Of a DNA stretch of 64,000 nt, positions 31,311-39,711 are shown piece by piece. The stretch is from the NCBI RefSeq assembly GCF_016786215.1, contig NZ_JADOBG010000022.1:124001-188000 (forward strand). Direction: 5' to 3'. This stretch comes from Legionella bononiensis (GTDB lineage: Bacteria; Pseudomonadota; Gammaproteobacteria; Legionellales; Legionellaceae). The position numbers and the translations under genes are program-made. The notes below the pieces were generated by a model. That model ran no database searches and was not told the DNA's origin. It was given only the letters and a program-made list of their open reading frames with translations. Each line of letters begins with the position of its first letter. Position 1 is the first letter of the stretch.

Positions 31311-31350
31311 AATATAGACTATTTTATAAATATAGTCTATATTTAGACTA
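31311..31350 (+). promoter_or_regulatory. Operator-like palindrome in front of the toxin-antitoxin pair
   Basis: ATATAGACTA (31311-31320) faces TAGTCTATA (31332-31340), and a third half-site TTTAGACTAA follows at 31341-31350. The antitoxin starts 21 bp later. Repeated TAGACTA half-sites are what an autoregulating Xre-type antitoxin would bind. Binding is inferred. Confidence 0.65.
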
Positions 31351-31371
31351 AGTATTGAATCAGGGTATAAG

Positions 31372-31770
31372 ATGATTCCAAATAAAACAACTTCCCTATT
31401 AGCTAAAGAGCATATTCAAACTGCTTTTAAAGTAGTGTTGAACATTTTCGACAAATGGCATTGCACTACTGAAGAAGCACTGATTTTGTTAGGCCTCAAA
31501 CGTTCAACCTGGTTCAAATACAAAAATTCCCCTGAGAATGCATCATTCAGCCATGATATTACAGAACGTATATCGTACATTTTAAATATTCATGCTGCAT
31601 TAAGAATATTATTTTCAAATCAGGATTCTGTTTACCAATGGGTACGAAAACCGAATATGGCTCCATTTTATAATGGCCGTTCGGCAATGGATGTCATGCT
31701 CCAAGGACGAGTTGTTGATTTGTGGGCTGTTGCCAGCAGACTCAATGCCGAGCGTGGTGGTAAAGCTTAA
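31372..31770 (+). CDS. MbcA/ParS/Xre-family antitoxin
   Basis: A 132-residue antitoxin. The N-terminal part (about 15-75) is a degenerate Xre-like helix-turn-helix (FDKWHCTTEEALILLGLKRSTWFKYK). The C-terminal DUF2384 toxin-binding domain has the typical end QWVRKPNMAPFYNGRSAMDVML and then VVDLWAVASRLNAERGG. It overlaps the toxin gene by one base (31770). An AGGG lies upstream of the ATG, and a palindromic operator lies just before that. This type binds RES-domain toxins. Confidence 0.9.
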   Translation: MIPNKTTSLLAKEHIQTAFKVVLNIFDKWHCTTEEALILLGLKRSTWFKYKNSPENASFSHDITERISYILNIHAALRILFSNQDSVYQWVRKPNMAPFYNGRSAMDVMLQGRVVDLWAVASRLNAERGGKA

Positions 31771-32492
31771 TGGTTTCACTAGATTCACTCAATAAATTAC
31801 CCTTTGTGAAACAACGTTGTTATCGGATAATTCCTTCACAGTTTCCCCCGATTCACTTATTTGAAGATGTTGCCAATCCGGAGGAATTCGAAGCTCTGTT
31901 TGCCATACAAATGCTTACTAATCCAAGAATACAAGAGGAAATAGGACTTTTGGATCGAGTTCCTGTTGATCAACGACTTTATGCTGTTCCGGGTTGTGGT
32001 TATATAATGGCTGCCTTTACTCACATTAATCCCAATGGAAGCAGATTTTCCAACGGTGACTATGGGATATATTACGCAGCAGAGTCCATATCAACTGCGA
32101 TTGCAGAAACCATCTATCATAAGGAACAATTTCTCTCATACACACAGGAACCTGCTCAAGAATTGGCCATGAGAAGCTTGATTGCTGAATTTAGTGCTGA
32201 TTTATTTAATTTAACGGTTCTGGATAAAGGCAACAATCCGCTGTATTCACCCACTGACTACACCCAGAGCCAATTTCTTGGTTCTCAAATTAAAGAACAC
32301 CAGGAGGACGGTATCGTATATCATTCCATTCGATCACCTGGAACAAATTACGCGCTGTTTAAACCAAACTCAATTCATCACTGCCAGCAAGGAGCTCATT
32401 TCAGTTATGTCTGGAATGGCGCACGAATAACAACAGTCTATCAAAAAGTAATAAAAAATGAATATACTAGCCTATTGCACAATTTAGGATAA
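31770..32492 (+). CDS. RES-domain toxin (NAD-degrading family)
   Basis: A 240-residue partner of the antitoxin just upstream. The RES core is visible: CYRIIPSQFPPI with the conserved Arg, then GSRFSNGDYGIYYAAESIST and AIAETIYHKEQF (Arg-Glu-Ser set), and later GIVYHSIRSPGTNYALF. RES toxins characterised so far destroy NAD+ by phosphorolysis or hydrolysis. The same is inferred here. It is longer than the usual 150-180 residues because of N- and C-terminal extensions (about residues 1-70 and 215-240). Confidence 0.9.
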   Translation: MVSLDSLNKLPFVKQRCYRIIPSQFPPIHLFEDVANPEEFEALFAIQMLTNPRIQEEIGLLDRVPVDQRLYAVPGCGYIMAAFTHINPNGSRFSNGDYGIYYAAESISTAIAETIYHKEQFLSYTQEPAQELAMRSLIAEFSADLFNLTVLDKGNNPLYSPTDYTQSQFLGSQIKEHQEDGIVYHSIRSPGTNYALFKPNSIHHCQQGAHFSYVWNGARITTVYQKVIKNEYTSLLHNLG

Positions 32493-32547
32493 GATCCCTC
32501 TGTCTTAAAGATCACTTACACGCAATGGCCATCCAGGAACTCTCAAA

Positions 32548-33888
32548 ATGAAGCTGTTCAAAGATAATTTTTATCCACTGATAAAATTAGCAATTCCCCT
32601 TGCCCTGACTGGATTGATGCAATCATCGGTATGGTTTTTTGAGACCATGTTCCTTGCTCGATTAGGTCCGGATATTTTAGCCGCAGGATCTTTGGTAAGC
32701 TGGTTATTTGGCACTGTAGTGGTCATTCTCTTTGGTACATTAAGCTCGATTAATATTTTAGTTGCACACAAACACGGAGCTGATGATACGAAAGGTATCT
32801 TACACGTAGTCCGCGACGGATTCTGGCTGGCTTTATTACTTGCACTACCTATATTTCTATTATTTTGGAATATGTCCCCGCTCTTTCTGGTTTTTGGTCA
32901 GAGTCCGGCTATAGTGCAACTGGCAAAAACTTACTTACATGCTATGGCATGGGGTGTTTTGCCTAATGTCGTCATGATAGCGCTGCTTGAAGTCATTATG
33001 GGGCTTGGACGGGCGCGTTTTATTTTGGTGTTCAATATCATCTCGGTGACGCTCACCATTTTTTTTAGTTTTGCATTTATTTTTGGCAGATTTGGCTTTC
33101 CGCCCTTAGGTATTGCCGGAGCTGGTTGGGGATTAACTACCAGCTATTGGATTACTACGGTTTTTTTGACCCTTTATGTTATAACAAACAAAAACTACAG
33201 TTGCTATTTTCGACTATTATTGAAACCAACCAAACCTTCTTATTTGATTGAATTAGTGAGGATTGGTGTTCCCATGGGCATGATGTATTGCGTAGAAGTT
33301 GCCTTTTTCTTCGCTTTAACTTTAATTATGGGGTCATTTGGCAGCCTGGTCATTTCAGCAAACCAAATTGCCTTGCAATATCTTGGTACGCTGATGTCCC
33401 TGATTTTCTCTCTTGCCCAATCCATAACAGTACGCATGGGGCATCTATTGGGTTCGGGTAATAAAGCTTCTGCGGAACGCACAGGATATATAGGGATTCT
33501 TATTGCCGCTTCGCTGATGCTTCTGGTAGCGATTATCTATTGGACTATCCCGACAGCCTTGATTAATATAGATTTTGACGTTCACAATTCCAACAATAGG
33601 GAATTAGTCCGTATCGCAACTCAACTGTTAACCATCAGCGCATTGTTTCAGCTAATTGAGGCCATAAGAATAGCTTTATTCGGTGCACTACGTGCTTTGA
33701 AAGATACCCATTTTACTCTAGGCATATCCATCATCAGTTTTTGGGGAGTTGCCTTACCACTTGGATATTTTATGGCCAGCCATATGAATCTTGGCGGTGC
33801 AGGACTTTGGTGGGGAATGGTATTAGGAGCAGGGTTTAGTGTACTGTTACTGCTCTGGCGTTTTAAAGTTAAAATAAGAACGTATTAA
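32548..33888 (+). CDS. MATE-family multidrug/toxin exporter
   Basis: A 446-residue inner-membrane transporter with about 12 helices in two homologous halves. LIKLAIPLALTGLMQSSVWFFETMFLARLG and, in the second half, LIELVRIGVPMGMMYCVEVAFFFALTLIMG are the paired MATE/NorM starts. IAGAGWGLTTSYW and LGGAGLWWGMVLG are the paired ends. Substrate unknown; Na+ or H+ coupling cannot be told from sequence. It lies just downstream of the TA module with its own spacing (56 bp). Confidence 0.92.
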   Translation: MKLFKDNFYPLIKLAIPLALTGLMQSSVWFFETMFLARLGPDILAAGSLVSWLFGTVVVILFGTLSSINILVAHKHGADDTKGILHVVRDGFWLALLLALPIFLLFWNMSPLFLVFGQSPAIVQLAKTYLHAMAWGVLPNVVMIALLEVIMGLGRARFILVFNIISVTLTIFFSFAFIFGRFGFPPLGIAGAGWGLTTSYWITTVFLTLYVITNKNYSCYFRLLLKPTKPSYLIELVRIGVPMGMMYCVEVAFFFALTLIMGSFGSLVISANQIALQYLGTLMSLIFSLAQSITVRMGHLLGSGNKASAERTGYIGILIAASLMLLVAIIYWTIPTALINIDFDVHNSNNRELVRIATQLLTISALFQLIEAIRIALFGALRALKDTHFTLGISIISFWGVALPLGYFMASHMNLGGAGLWWGMVLGAGFSVLLLLWRFKVKIRTY

Positions 33889-33919
33889 TAATGTAGGTTG
33901 TACCAGCAATCGCAAAATC

Positions 33920-34000
33920 GTAGCCCGTATTAGGTGCAGCCGTAATACGGGGATAACGAAGCCTCGATCCCGTATTACGGCTGCGCCTAATACGGGCTAC
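33920..34000. repeat. Inverted pair of REP-like palindromes (pair 3)
   Basis: GTAGCCCGTATTAGGTGCAG... (33920-33951) and its near-exact reverse complement (33969-34000) face each other across only 17 bp. It is the same family as the pairs at 20.4 and 22.9 kb, but with ACGG instead of ACAGG cores. Confidence 0.85.
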
Positions 34001-34259
34001 ATGGTTGAACTACTTTTTCAAAATTCGTCAAATTGTATTTAAAGCCAGATTTGAGTGGAGGTTGAGAGATCACCATCCAAAAAAAAGCGGAGTGCGCATT
34101 AGACGTATGAGCAATTTTTACAAAAAACTCATTCGCGGGATAAACGGGTAGATTTGAGTGGAGGTTGAGAGATCGCCATCCTAAAAAAGCGGCGTGCACA
34201 ACAGGTGCATGAGCATTTTTTAGGATGGCGATCTCTCAAGATACGCCAAATATGCCCGT
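34001..34259. other. Non-coding stretch with direct and inverted repeats
   Basis: AGATTTGAGTGGAGGTTGAG recurs 100 bp apart (about 34050 and 34150). Each copy continues into AGATCRCCATCC and an A-run. No credible gene was seen; an open minus-strand frame here is made of the two repeats. The long inverted repeat at the right end is listed separately. Confidence 0.6.
34165..34239. repeat. Perfect 24-bp inverted repeat with 27-base loop
   Basis: The left arm 34165-34188 starts TTGAGAGATCGCCATCCTAA. The right arm 34216-34239 is its exact reverse complement and ends GGATGGCGATCTCTCAA. The arms carry A6 and T6 next to the loop, and the loop holds GTGCACAACAGGTGCATGAGCA. It lies 21 bp downstream of the small minus-strand gene. 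It could act as a terminator, a structured RNA or a mobile-repeat end. Confidence 0.8.
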
Positions 34260-34505
34260 TTATCGGACAGAAACTTCTTTCCACCAACTTGTCTTTGTCT
34301 CAGCAACCCAATCAGCATTTCTTAAATTTTTAACAAAAACTGCTGTTTCTTCAGGAGTTGAATGTTTAGGATCAAGTTTAATGCACCAGTCCCAATCACC
34401 AGAAGTAGACCACAGACTTTGAACGCCATTCATTTTGGCTATAGAAGAAGAGTCTGACCAGGCATTTTTTGTTTTTAAGAAAACAACACTATTCCATGAG
34501 TTCAT
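34260..34505 (-). CDS. Small protein resembling an AsnC/Lrp effector domain
   Basis: An 81-residue protein with a good ribosome site (AAGGAAAG, 7 nt before the ATG). The pattern is beta-alpha-beta: WNSVVFLKTKNAW, then STSGDWDWCIKLDPKHSTPE, then ETAVFVKNLRNADWVAETKTSWWKEV. That layout resembles the stand-alone ligand-binding domain of Lrp/AsnC proteins, but without the DNA-binding part. Resemblance is by eye only. No partner gene is adjacent. Confidence 0.6.
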   Translation of the reverse strand: MNSWNSVVFLKTKNAWSDSSSIAKMNGVQSLWSTSGDWDWCIKLDPKHSTPEETAVFVKNLRNADWVAETKTSWWKEVSVR

Positions 34506-34687
34506 TATTACTTTCCTTAGTATTAATTATGAAAGATCGCGTTGAATACAATTCATCGCGTTATATAACCTTAGACCATGACTTAATAGATTTCAAAGAA
34601 ATCGAATAATTTAAAAACAAAAAAAGGTGAACAATTCAAGAATGTACTGGATCACGCATTGTCGCTGAATAAGACGTTATATCTTAG

Positions 34688-36013
34688 TTAATCGAGGTCC
34701 AGTTTTTTTAATTTATATCTTAATGTCCGAAAACTAACTCCTAATAATCGAGCAGCCGCAGTTCGATTCCACTTCGTTTTATTAAGAGCTTCCAGTATCA
34801 GCTCTTTTTCCTGATCCTGAAGAAATCCAGGTAAATTGGCAGAGGATGTCGTCATATGTGGTGGTACAATAGACGGAACTTTAGGTAAATGCAGATCGGC
34901 TGGTTCTATGGTTTCTCCTTCGCTCATGGCCATAGCGCGTTCAAGAATATTCTCCAGCTCCCTGACATTACCTGGAAAATGATAACTTTGTAACAGCTTT
35001 AAACATTCATCGCTAATTGTAACAGGGCTTCTGTTTTGATTTTTAGCTAATTTTTTTAATATCGCCCTGGCTAAAACGGGAATATCTGAAAGTCGTTCTG
35101 CCAGAGTAGGTACACGCAATTCAATAACGTTGACGCGATAATATAAATCTTGCCTGAATGTACCTGCACTAATCTCATCCAACAGATTTTTATGACTTGC
35201 GCTTAGAATGCGAACATCTACTGGAATTTCATACAACTCACCAATCGGTTTAATCGCTTTTTCCTGAATCGCACGCAATAATTTAACCTGCATGGCCAAA
35301 GGAAGTTCCGCTATTTCATCAAGAAACAAAGTCCCACCCTGTGCCGCAACAAATAAACCCGTTTTATCAGCTATGGCTCCTGTAAAACTTCCTTTTTTGT
35401 GACCAAAAAACTCCGATTCCATCAGTTCACTAGGTATGGCACCGCAATTGACAGGAATAAACGGTTTATCTCGTCTCGGTCCATTTGAATGAATGAGTTG
35501 TGCGACCAACTCTTTTCCAACGCCGGAATCTCCCTGGATAAACACCGGAGCCTGGCTCCGGGCCAATTTATGAATACTCTCTCTTAATTGATTCATTACT
35601 GAACTTTCACCGACCAGAGTTTCATCCTGAGGGTCATTTTGTGCGTTTTGCATTGCCAAGGCTGTTTTAACAAGCTCTTTCAACATCGTTAAATCGACGG
35701 GTTTTGAAACATAATCAAAAGCCCCTGCTTTTAAAGTATTTACAGCTCCTTCAACATTTCCAAAGGCAGTAATCACCGCAACCGGTAACTGCGGTTTGTA
35801 TTTTTGAATGAATTTTACCAGTTCAATGCCATCACCGTCAGGTAAACGCATATCCGTGAGAACAAGAGAATAATTATTTTGTTTCACGCATTCTATTCCA
35901 CTTTTAAGATCCGAGGCGGTATCACACATCAAACCCATGCGCGACAAAGTGAGGGTCAACAACTCCCGAATATCCGGCTCATCATCGATAACCAGAACAG
36001 TGCTTTTAGTCAT
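34688..36013 (-). CDS. pilR: Type IV pilus response regulator PilR (sigma-54 activator)
   Basis: About 441 residues. The receiver domain (1-120) has VIDDEPDIRELL and the phospho-acceptor Asp in LVLTDMRLPDGDG. The AAA+ domain (about 140-370) has Walker A GDSGVGKELVAQL, the sigma-54 contact loop GSFTGA (first Ala of the usual GAFTGA is Ser) and Walker B GTLFLDEIAEL. The C-terminal Fis-type helix-turn-helix is NRTAAARLLGVSFRTLRYKL. The ATG at 36013 overlaps the pilS stop (ATGA), which is why the longer frame to 36055 was not used. The family activates pilin genes with RpoN. Confidence 0.93.
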   Translation of the reverse strand: MTKSTVLVIDDEPDIRELLTLTLSRMGLMCDTASDLKSGIECVKQNNYSLVLTDMRLPDGDGIELVKFIQKYKPQLPVAVITAFGNVEGAVNTLKAGAFDYVSKPVDLTMLKELVKTALAMQNAQNDPQDETLVGESSVMNQLRESIHKLARSQAPVFIQGDSGVGKELVAQLIHSNGPRRDKPFIPVNCGAIPSELMESEFFGHKKGSFTGAIADKTGLFVAAQGGTLFLDEIAELPLAMQVKLLRAIQEKAIKPIGELYEIPVDVRILSASHKNLLDEISAGTFRQDLYYRVNVIELRVPTLAERLSDIPVLARAILKKLAKNQNRSPVTISDECLKLLQSYHFPGNVRELENILERAMAMSEGETIEPADLHLPKVPSIVPPHMTTSSANLPGFLQDQEKELILEALNKTKWNRTAAARLLGVSFRTLRYKLKKLDLD

Positions 36014-37593
36014 ATCAATAGCTCTTCCGATGGATTTAAAGTAATAGCGAAACAACTTCCTTTATTGCATTTCACCAGTTCTAATCGCGCCTGATTAATT
36101 TCGCATAAATCTCTGGCAAGAAACAAGCCCATGCCTGTCCCAGTGATTAAAGTAGTAAAAAAAGGTTCGAATACATTATCCCAATTTTCAACAGGAATCC
36201 CTGGACCTGTATCACAAACGCTTATTATGGTTTTATTAGGAGAAGACTTTACAGTGATAACGATATTCACATTACCTTCCTCATCACGTCCATGCTGCAT
36301 TACATTGTCACACAGTATTACGAGTATCTGTTCCAGTTGACTTTTATCAAACACACAGGAAACGTGTTTGTTTTTGGGTAACTTAATCGTTAAATTACAT
36401 TCATTACTGTGACAAAAATTTTGTTTAAACTGCTCTAATAAACTGGCTAGATCATTAACTTCTGGATGAGACTGTTGACGTCGGGTCAATTGCAATACAT
36501 TTTTAATAACGCCATTCATTCGTTCACAATTATTAATAATTAATTGTTTCAAACGAGCATCTTCTTTATTTAAACCATAATCATCGCCAAATAACTGTGC
36601 TGCATGAGCAATGGCACCGAGAGGATTACGCAACTCATGGGCTATACTTGCCGAAAATCGGCCTAATGCCGCCAATTTGAGTTGTTGTGCCTGTTGCCCT
36701 ATATAAGACATATCTTCCAAAATAATCAATACTTCAGAATTATTGGCTACATCAGTTGAAAAAAAATGGACTCTTAAATAGGGTTCTTCAATTAAAGTCT
36801 GAGCGACGCCTTCATTTGTTTTGTTTTTCATTAAAAAATTATCAAACTTACTGGCAATCTGTTCCGAAAGTTGATTCAAATTAATCGGATTATTTTTTTT
36901 ATTTACATTAAAAAATTGTCGCGCAGCAGAATTCATCAATTTAATGTGCTTTGCCTCATCCACATAAATAATTCCTGAGTGCAACCTCTCGACGATGTAT
37001 TCATTAATTCGCTGCATACTGGCCAATTCATAACTACGATGACGAGCTAAATGTTCCGATTGCCGAACCCAGTTGGAAAGATACCAGGCAGTAATTGCTG
37101 TAGCAAAGAAGCCCGCTCCATATATTCCACTATAATAAAACGTACTTAAATCTTTTTGATTATCTATCATGAACTTCAATACGTTGCCGCATAAAAGCAG
37201 GCAGCTGGCAAGTGCGGCAAAAAATATCGCTAAACGACCTGGCACCAAAATACTAAGAGCAGCAATGGTAACATTTAATAAAATTCCGTATCCGGAATCC
37301 ATATTCCCTATAATGCTCAACATACTCGAAATAGCAATAACATCGAGGGTTCCCGATAAAAACACCTGATTGTCAAAGCTTAGGATTCTGTGTTGCCAAA
37401 TTACTAAAAAGATTAAAGCGAAAATAAAATAAGCGACAAGAATACTGTAAAACAGAGGAGAATGAGGGCGATAAATGAAACTAAAAAAATACATCCCTAA
37501 AAATAAAATAACACTTAACAGTCTATAAATGTCATAAACTAATAAAATTCGCCACTGTCTGTCTTCTGGATTGTGTATCAGACGAATAGGCAT
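36010..37593 (-). CDS. pilS: Type IV pilus sensor kinase PilS
   Basis: A 527-residue inner-membrane histidine kinase. About six N-terminal helices (residues 15-180) are followed by a PAS-like domain (about 190-300, GIIYVDEAKHIKLMNSAARQFF). The HisKA helix carries the phospho-acceptor His in GRFSASIAHELRNPLGAIAHA. The ATPase domain has ILCDNVMQHG (N box), VCDTGPGIP (G1) and GTGMGLFLARDLC (G2). Coupled to pilR by a 4-bp overlap. This domain order is that of PilS. Confidence 0.93.
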   Translation of the reverse strand: MPIRLIHNPEDRQWRILLVYDIYRLLSVILFLGMYFFSFIYRPHSPLFYSILVAYFIFALIFLVIWQHRILSFDNQVFLSGTLDVIAISSMLSIIGNMDSGYGILLNVTIAALSILVPGRLAIFFAALASCLLLCGNVLKFMIDNQKDLSTFYYSGIYGAGFFATAITAWYLSNWVRQSEHLARHRSYELASMQRINEYIVERLHSGIIYVDEAKHIKLMNSAARQFFNVNKKNNPINLNQLSEQIASKFDNFLMKNKTNEGVAQTLIEEPYLRVHFFSTDVANNSEVLIILEDMSYIGQQAQQLKLAALGRFSASIAHELRNPLGAIAHAAQLFGDDYGLNKEDARLKQLIINNCERMNGVIKNVLQLTRRQQSHPEVNDLASLLEQFKQNFCHSNECNLTIKLPKNKHVSCVFDKSQLEQILVILCDNVMQHGRDEEGNVNIVITVKSSPNKTIISVCDTGPGIPVENWDNVFEPFFTTLITGTGMGLFLARDLCEINQARLELVKCNKGSCFAITLNPSEELLI

Positions 37594-37671
37594 CGAACTA
37601 ATCCATTAGTTATTTAAGGTTTATCTAAGTATAGAACCATAAAAATGAGTTTTGCGATAGATGGACAGGGT

Positions 37672-39141
37672 TCAATACTTCCATAATTTATAAGACACCC
37701 AAATGTCGCGAGCATCCTGGGAGCCGCTATCCTTGGCTTTGGCTATCCAATATTTTGCTTTCGCCAAATCACGCTTGACGCCCTTTCCATCAGCATACAT
37801 CAAACCCAGATTTATTTGCGCCAAGATCAGGTTTTGTTCTGCTGCTTTGGTATACCAATATATTGCTTTATCGATGTTTCGTTTCACTCCTTCTCCATTC
37901 ATATACATCACAGCAAGATTATTCTGAGCTAATGGCTGGCCTTGTTCGGCTGCCTTTTGATACCAGTTAATTGCCTGTTTATTGTCTTTTTTAACGCCAA
38001 GACCATTCATATACATCACGGCAAGATTATGTTCGCCCAGGGGTAAACCTTGTTCGGCAGCCTTTTGGTACCAAGATACAGCTTCTTTATAATCTACAGA
38101 CACTCCCTGGCCCTTCATATACATTAAACCAAGATTATTTTGTGCTTCGGCATCACCCTGCTCTGCGGCTTTCCTAAACCAGATTAATGCCTGTTGATAA
38201 TTTTTATACTCTCCATCACTCGAATAGATTATGCCAAGATTATTCTGAGCCATTGCAAAGCCTTGCTCTGCGGCTTTTAAATACCAGCTGACTGCCAGTT
38301 CCATGTTTTTAGAAACACCTTGACCGTGTTCGTACATAAAAGCGAGATTATTTTGCGATTTCATATTTCCCTGGTTTGCAGCTTTCTCAAACCAATAAAT
38401 TGCCTGTTCACTATTTTTCACTGATGCATCGCCATCCATATACAAAACACCCAGATTGGTTTGTGCTAAAGATGAACCTTGATTGGCAGCTTTGGTATAC
38501 CAATTTATTGCCTTGGTTAAATCTTTTGGTATTCCATCACCGCGCTCATACAGTACGCCAAGATTATTTTGTGCATCCAGATCGCCTTGCTCGGCCGCTT
38601 TTTCATACCAATAAATGGCCTGAACAATATTTTTTTGGACGCCAGTACCATTCATGTATAAAACCGCTAAATTATACTGCCCATCAGAACTCCCTTGATC
38701 AGCGGCTTTTTTATACCAAACAAACGCTTGTTGAGGGTCCTTTGCAACGCCATTTCCGTTTTCATACAATATTCCCACATTATTTTGACTCAGTGCTGAC
38801 CCTTGATCTGCCGCTTTTTTCAACCAAACCATTGCTTGTTTGCTGTCTTGTGGCACGCCCTGTCCTTTCAGGTACAATAACCCAAGATTATTTTGAGCAT
38901 CAGCATTCCCTTGATCAGCAGCCTTTTGATACCAATAGGCCGCTTTTTTATAATCTTGTTCTACACCATCACCTTTCTCATAACTGATCCCTAACTCCAG
39001 TTGTGATTGGGCATCTCCCTCTTCTGCCTTATCCTGGGTATTTAATTGCTCCTGAGAACTTCTATGAGTATCAAAATCAAGAGCCCATCCGGAACACGTC
39101 AAGAAGACCAAGCTTAGAGCTGTAAAAAGAAATCGTTTCAT
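37672..39141 (-). CDS. Exported Sel1-repeat protein (12 repeats)
   Basis: About 489 residues. The start at the ATG at 39141 is fixed by AGGAG just upstream and a good signal peptide (FLFTALSLVFLTCSGWALD). A longer frame runs on into the palindromic repeat array and is rejected. Twelve 36-residue Sel1-like repeats of the form AQNNLGxMYxxGxGVxxDxxxAxxWYxKAAEQG cover nearly all of it. The eighth repeat is one residue short. In Legionella such proteins (for example EnhC, LpnE) affect host-cell entry and trafficking. That role is only inferred here. Probably periplasmic or secreted. Confidence 0.93.
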   Translation of the reverse strand: MKRFLFTALSLVFLTCSGWALDFDTHRSSQEQLNTQDKAEEGDAQSQLELGISYEKGDGVEQDYKKAAYWYQKAADQGNADAQNNLGLLYLKGQGVPQDSKQAMVWLKKAADQGSALSQNNVGILYENGNGVAKDPQQAFVWYKKAADQGSSDGQYNLAVLYMNGTGVQKNIVQAIYWYEKAAEQGDLDAQNNLGVLYERGDGIPKDLTKAINWYTKAANQGSSLAQTNLGVLYMDGDASVKNSEQAIYWFEKAANQGNMKSQNNLAFMYEHGQGVSKNMELAVSWYLKAAEQGFAMAQNNLGIIYSSDGEYKNYQQALIWFRKAAEQGDAEAQNNLGLMYMKGQGVSVDYKEAVSWYQKAAEQGLPLGEHNLAVMYMNGLGVKKDNKQAINWYQKAAEQGQPLAQNNLAVMYMNGEGVKRNIDKAIYWYTKAAEQNLILAQINLGLMYADGKGVKRDLAKAKYWIAKAKDSGSQDARDIWVSYKLWKY

Positions 39142-39200
39142 AATAGCTCCTGTGCAGTATTGTTCAATTATAGCACAGCAATGATTGGCCAGTTCTTCAA

Positions 39201-39604
39201 CCTGAACGCAATGAAGGATCTGCAAATCCAAGCACAGCTCCACATTCAGGAGATTCCTCGCTTCACTCGGGATGACGATTGTTTTATTACGTCATCCTGA
39301 ACGCAGTGAAGGATCTCCAAATGCAAGCACAGCTCCACATTCAGGAGACCCCTCGCTTCACTCGGGATGACGATTGTTTTATTACGTCATCCTGAACGCA
39401 GTGAAGGATCTCCAAATGCAAGCACACGTCATCCTGAACGCAGTGAAGGATCTCCAAATGCAAGCACAGCTCCACATTCAGGAGACCCCTCGCTTCACTC
39501 GGGATGACGATTGTTTTATTACGTCATCCTGAACGCAGTGAAGGATCTCCAAATGCAGGCACAGTTCCACATTCAAGAGAACCCTATTAGCATTTGATAT
39601 GACG
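39201..39604. repeat. Tandem array of 95-bp GTCATCC palindrome units
   Basis: Units start near 39201 (diverged), 39290, 39385 (cut to 42 bp), 39427 and 39522. Full units are 95 bp and almost identical from CGTCATCCTGAACGCAGTGA through CGCTTCACTCGGGATGACG to the linker ATTGTTTTATTA. The short third unit breaks off after CAAGCACA and joins straight into the next CGTCATCC. The array fills the space between the Sel1 gene and the divergent LysR gene. Confidence 0.9.
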
Positions 39605-39711
39605 TTTCCCAGAGTTAAAGAACACGAATGAGTTCTAACTCATTGAACTTTCTTGATAAAAATTAAGACATCTGCTATATGCTTAGTAAGCTTACATTTT
39701 ATAAAAACTAA

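Noticed and set aside
33987-34199. Open minus-strand frame of 70 codons
   Set aside because: It consists of the two copies of the AGATTTGAGTGGAGG repeat, has no ribosome site, and crosses a REP-like palindrome.
38376-38987. Long plus-strand open frame of 203 codons opposite the Sel1 gene
   Set aside because: It is antisense to the tandem Sel1 repeats; the periodic codon pattern of the real gene keeps the opposite strand open.
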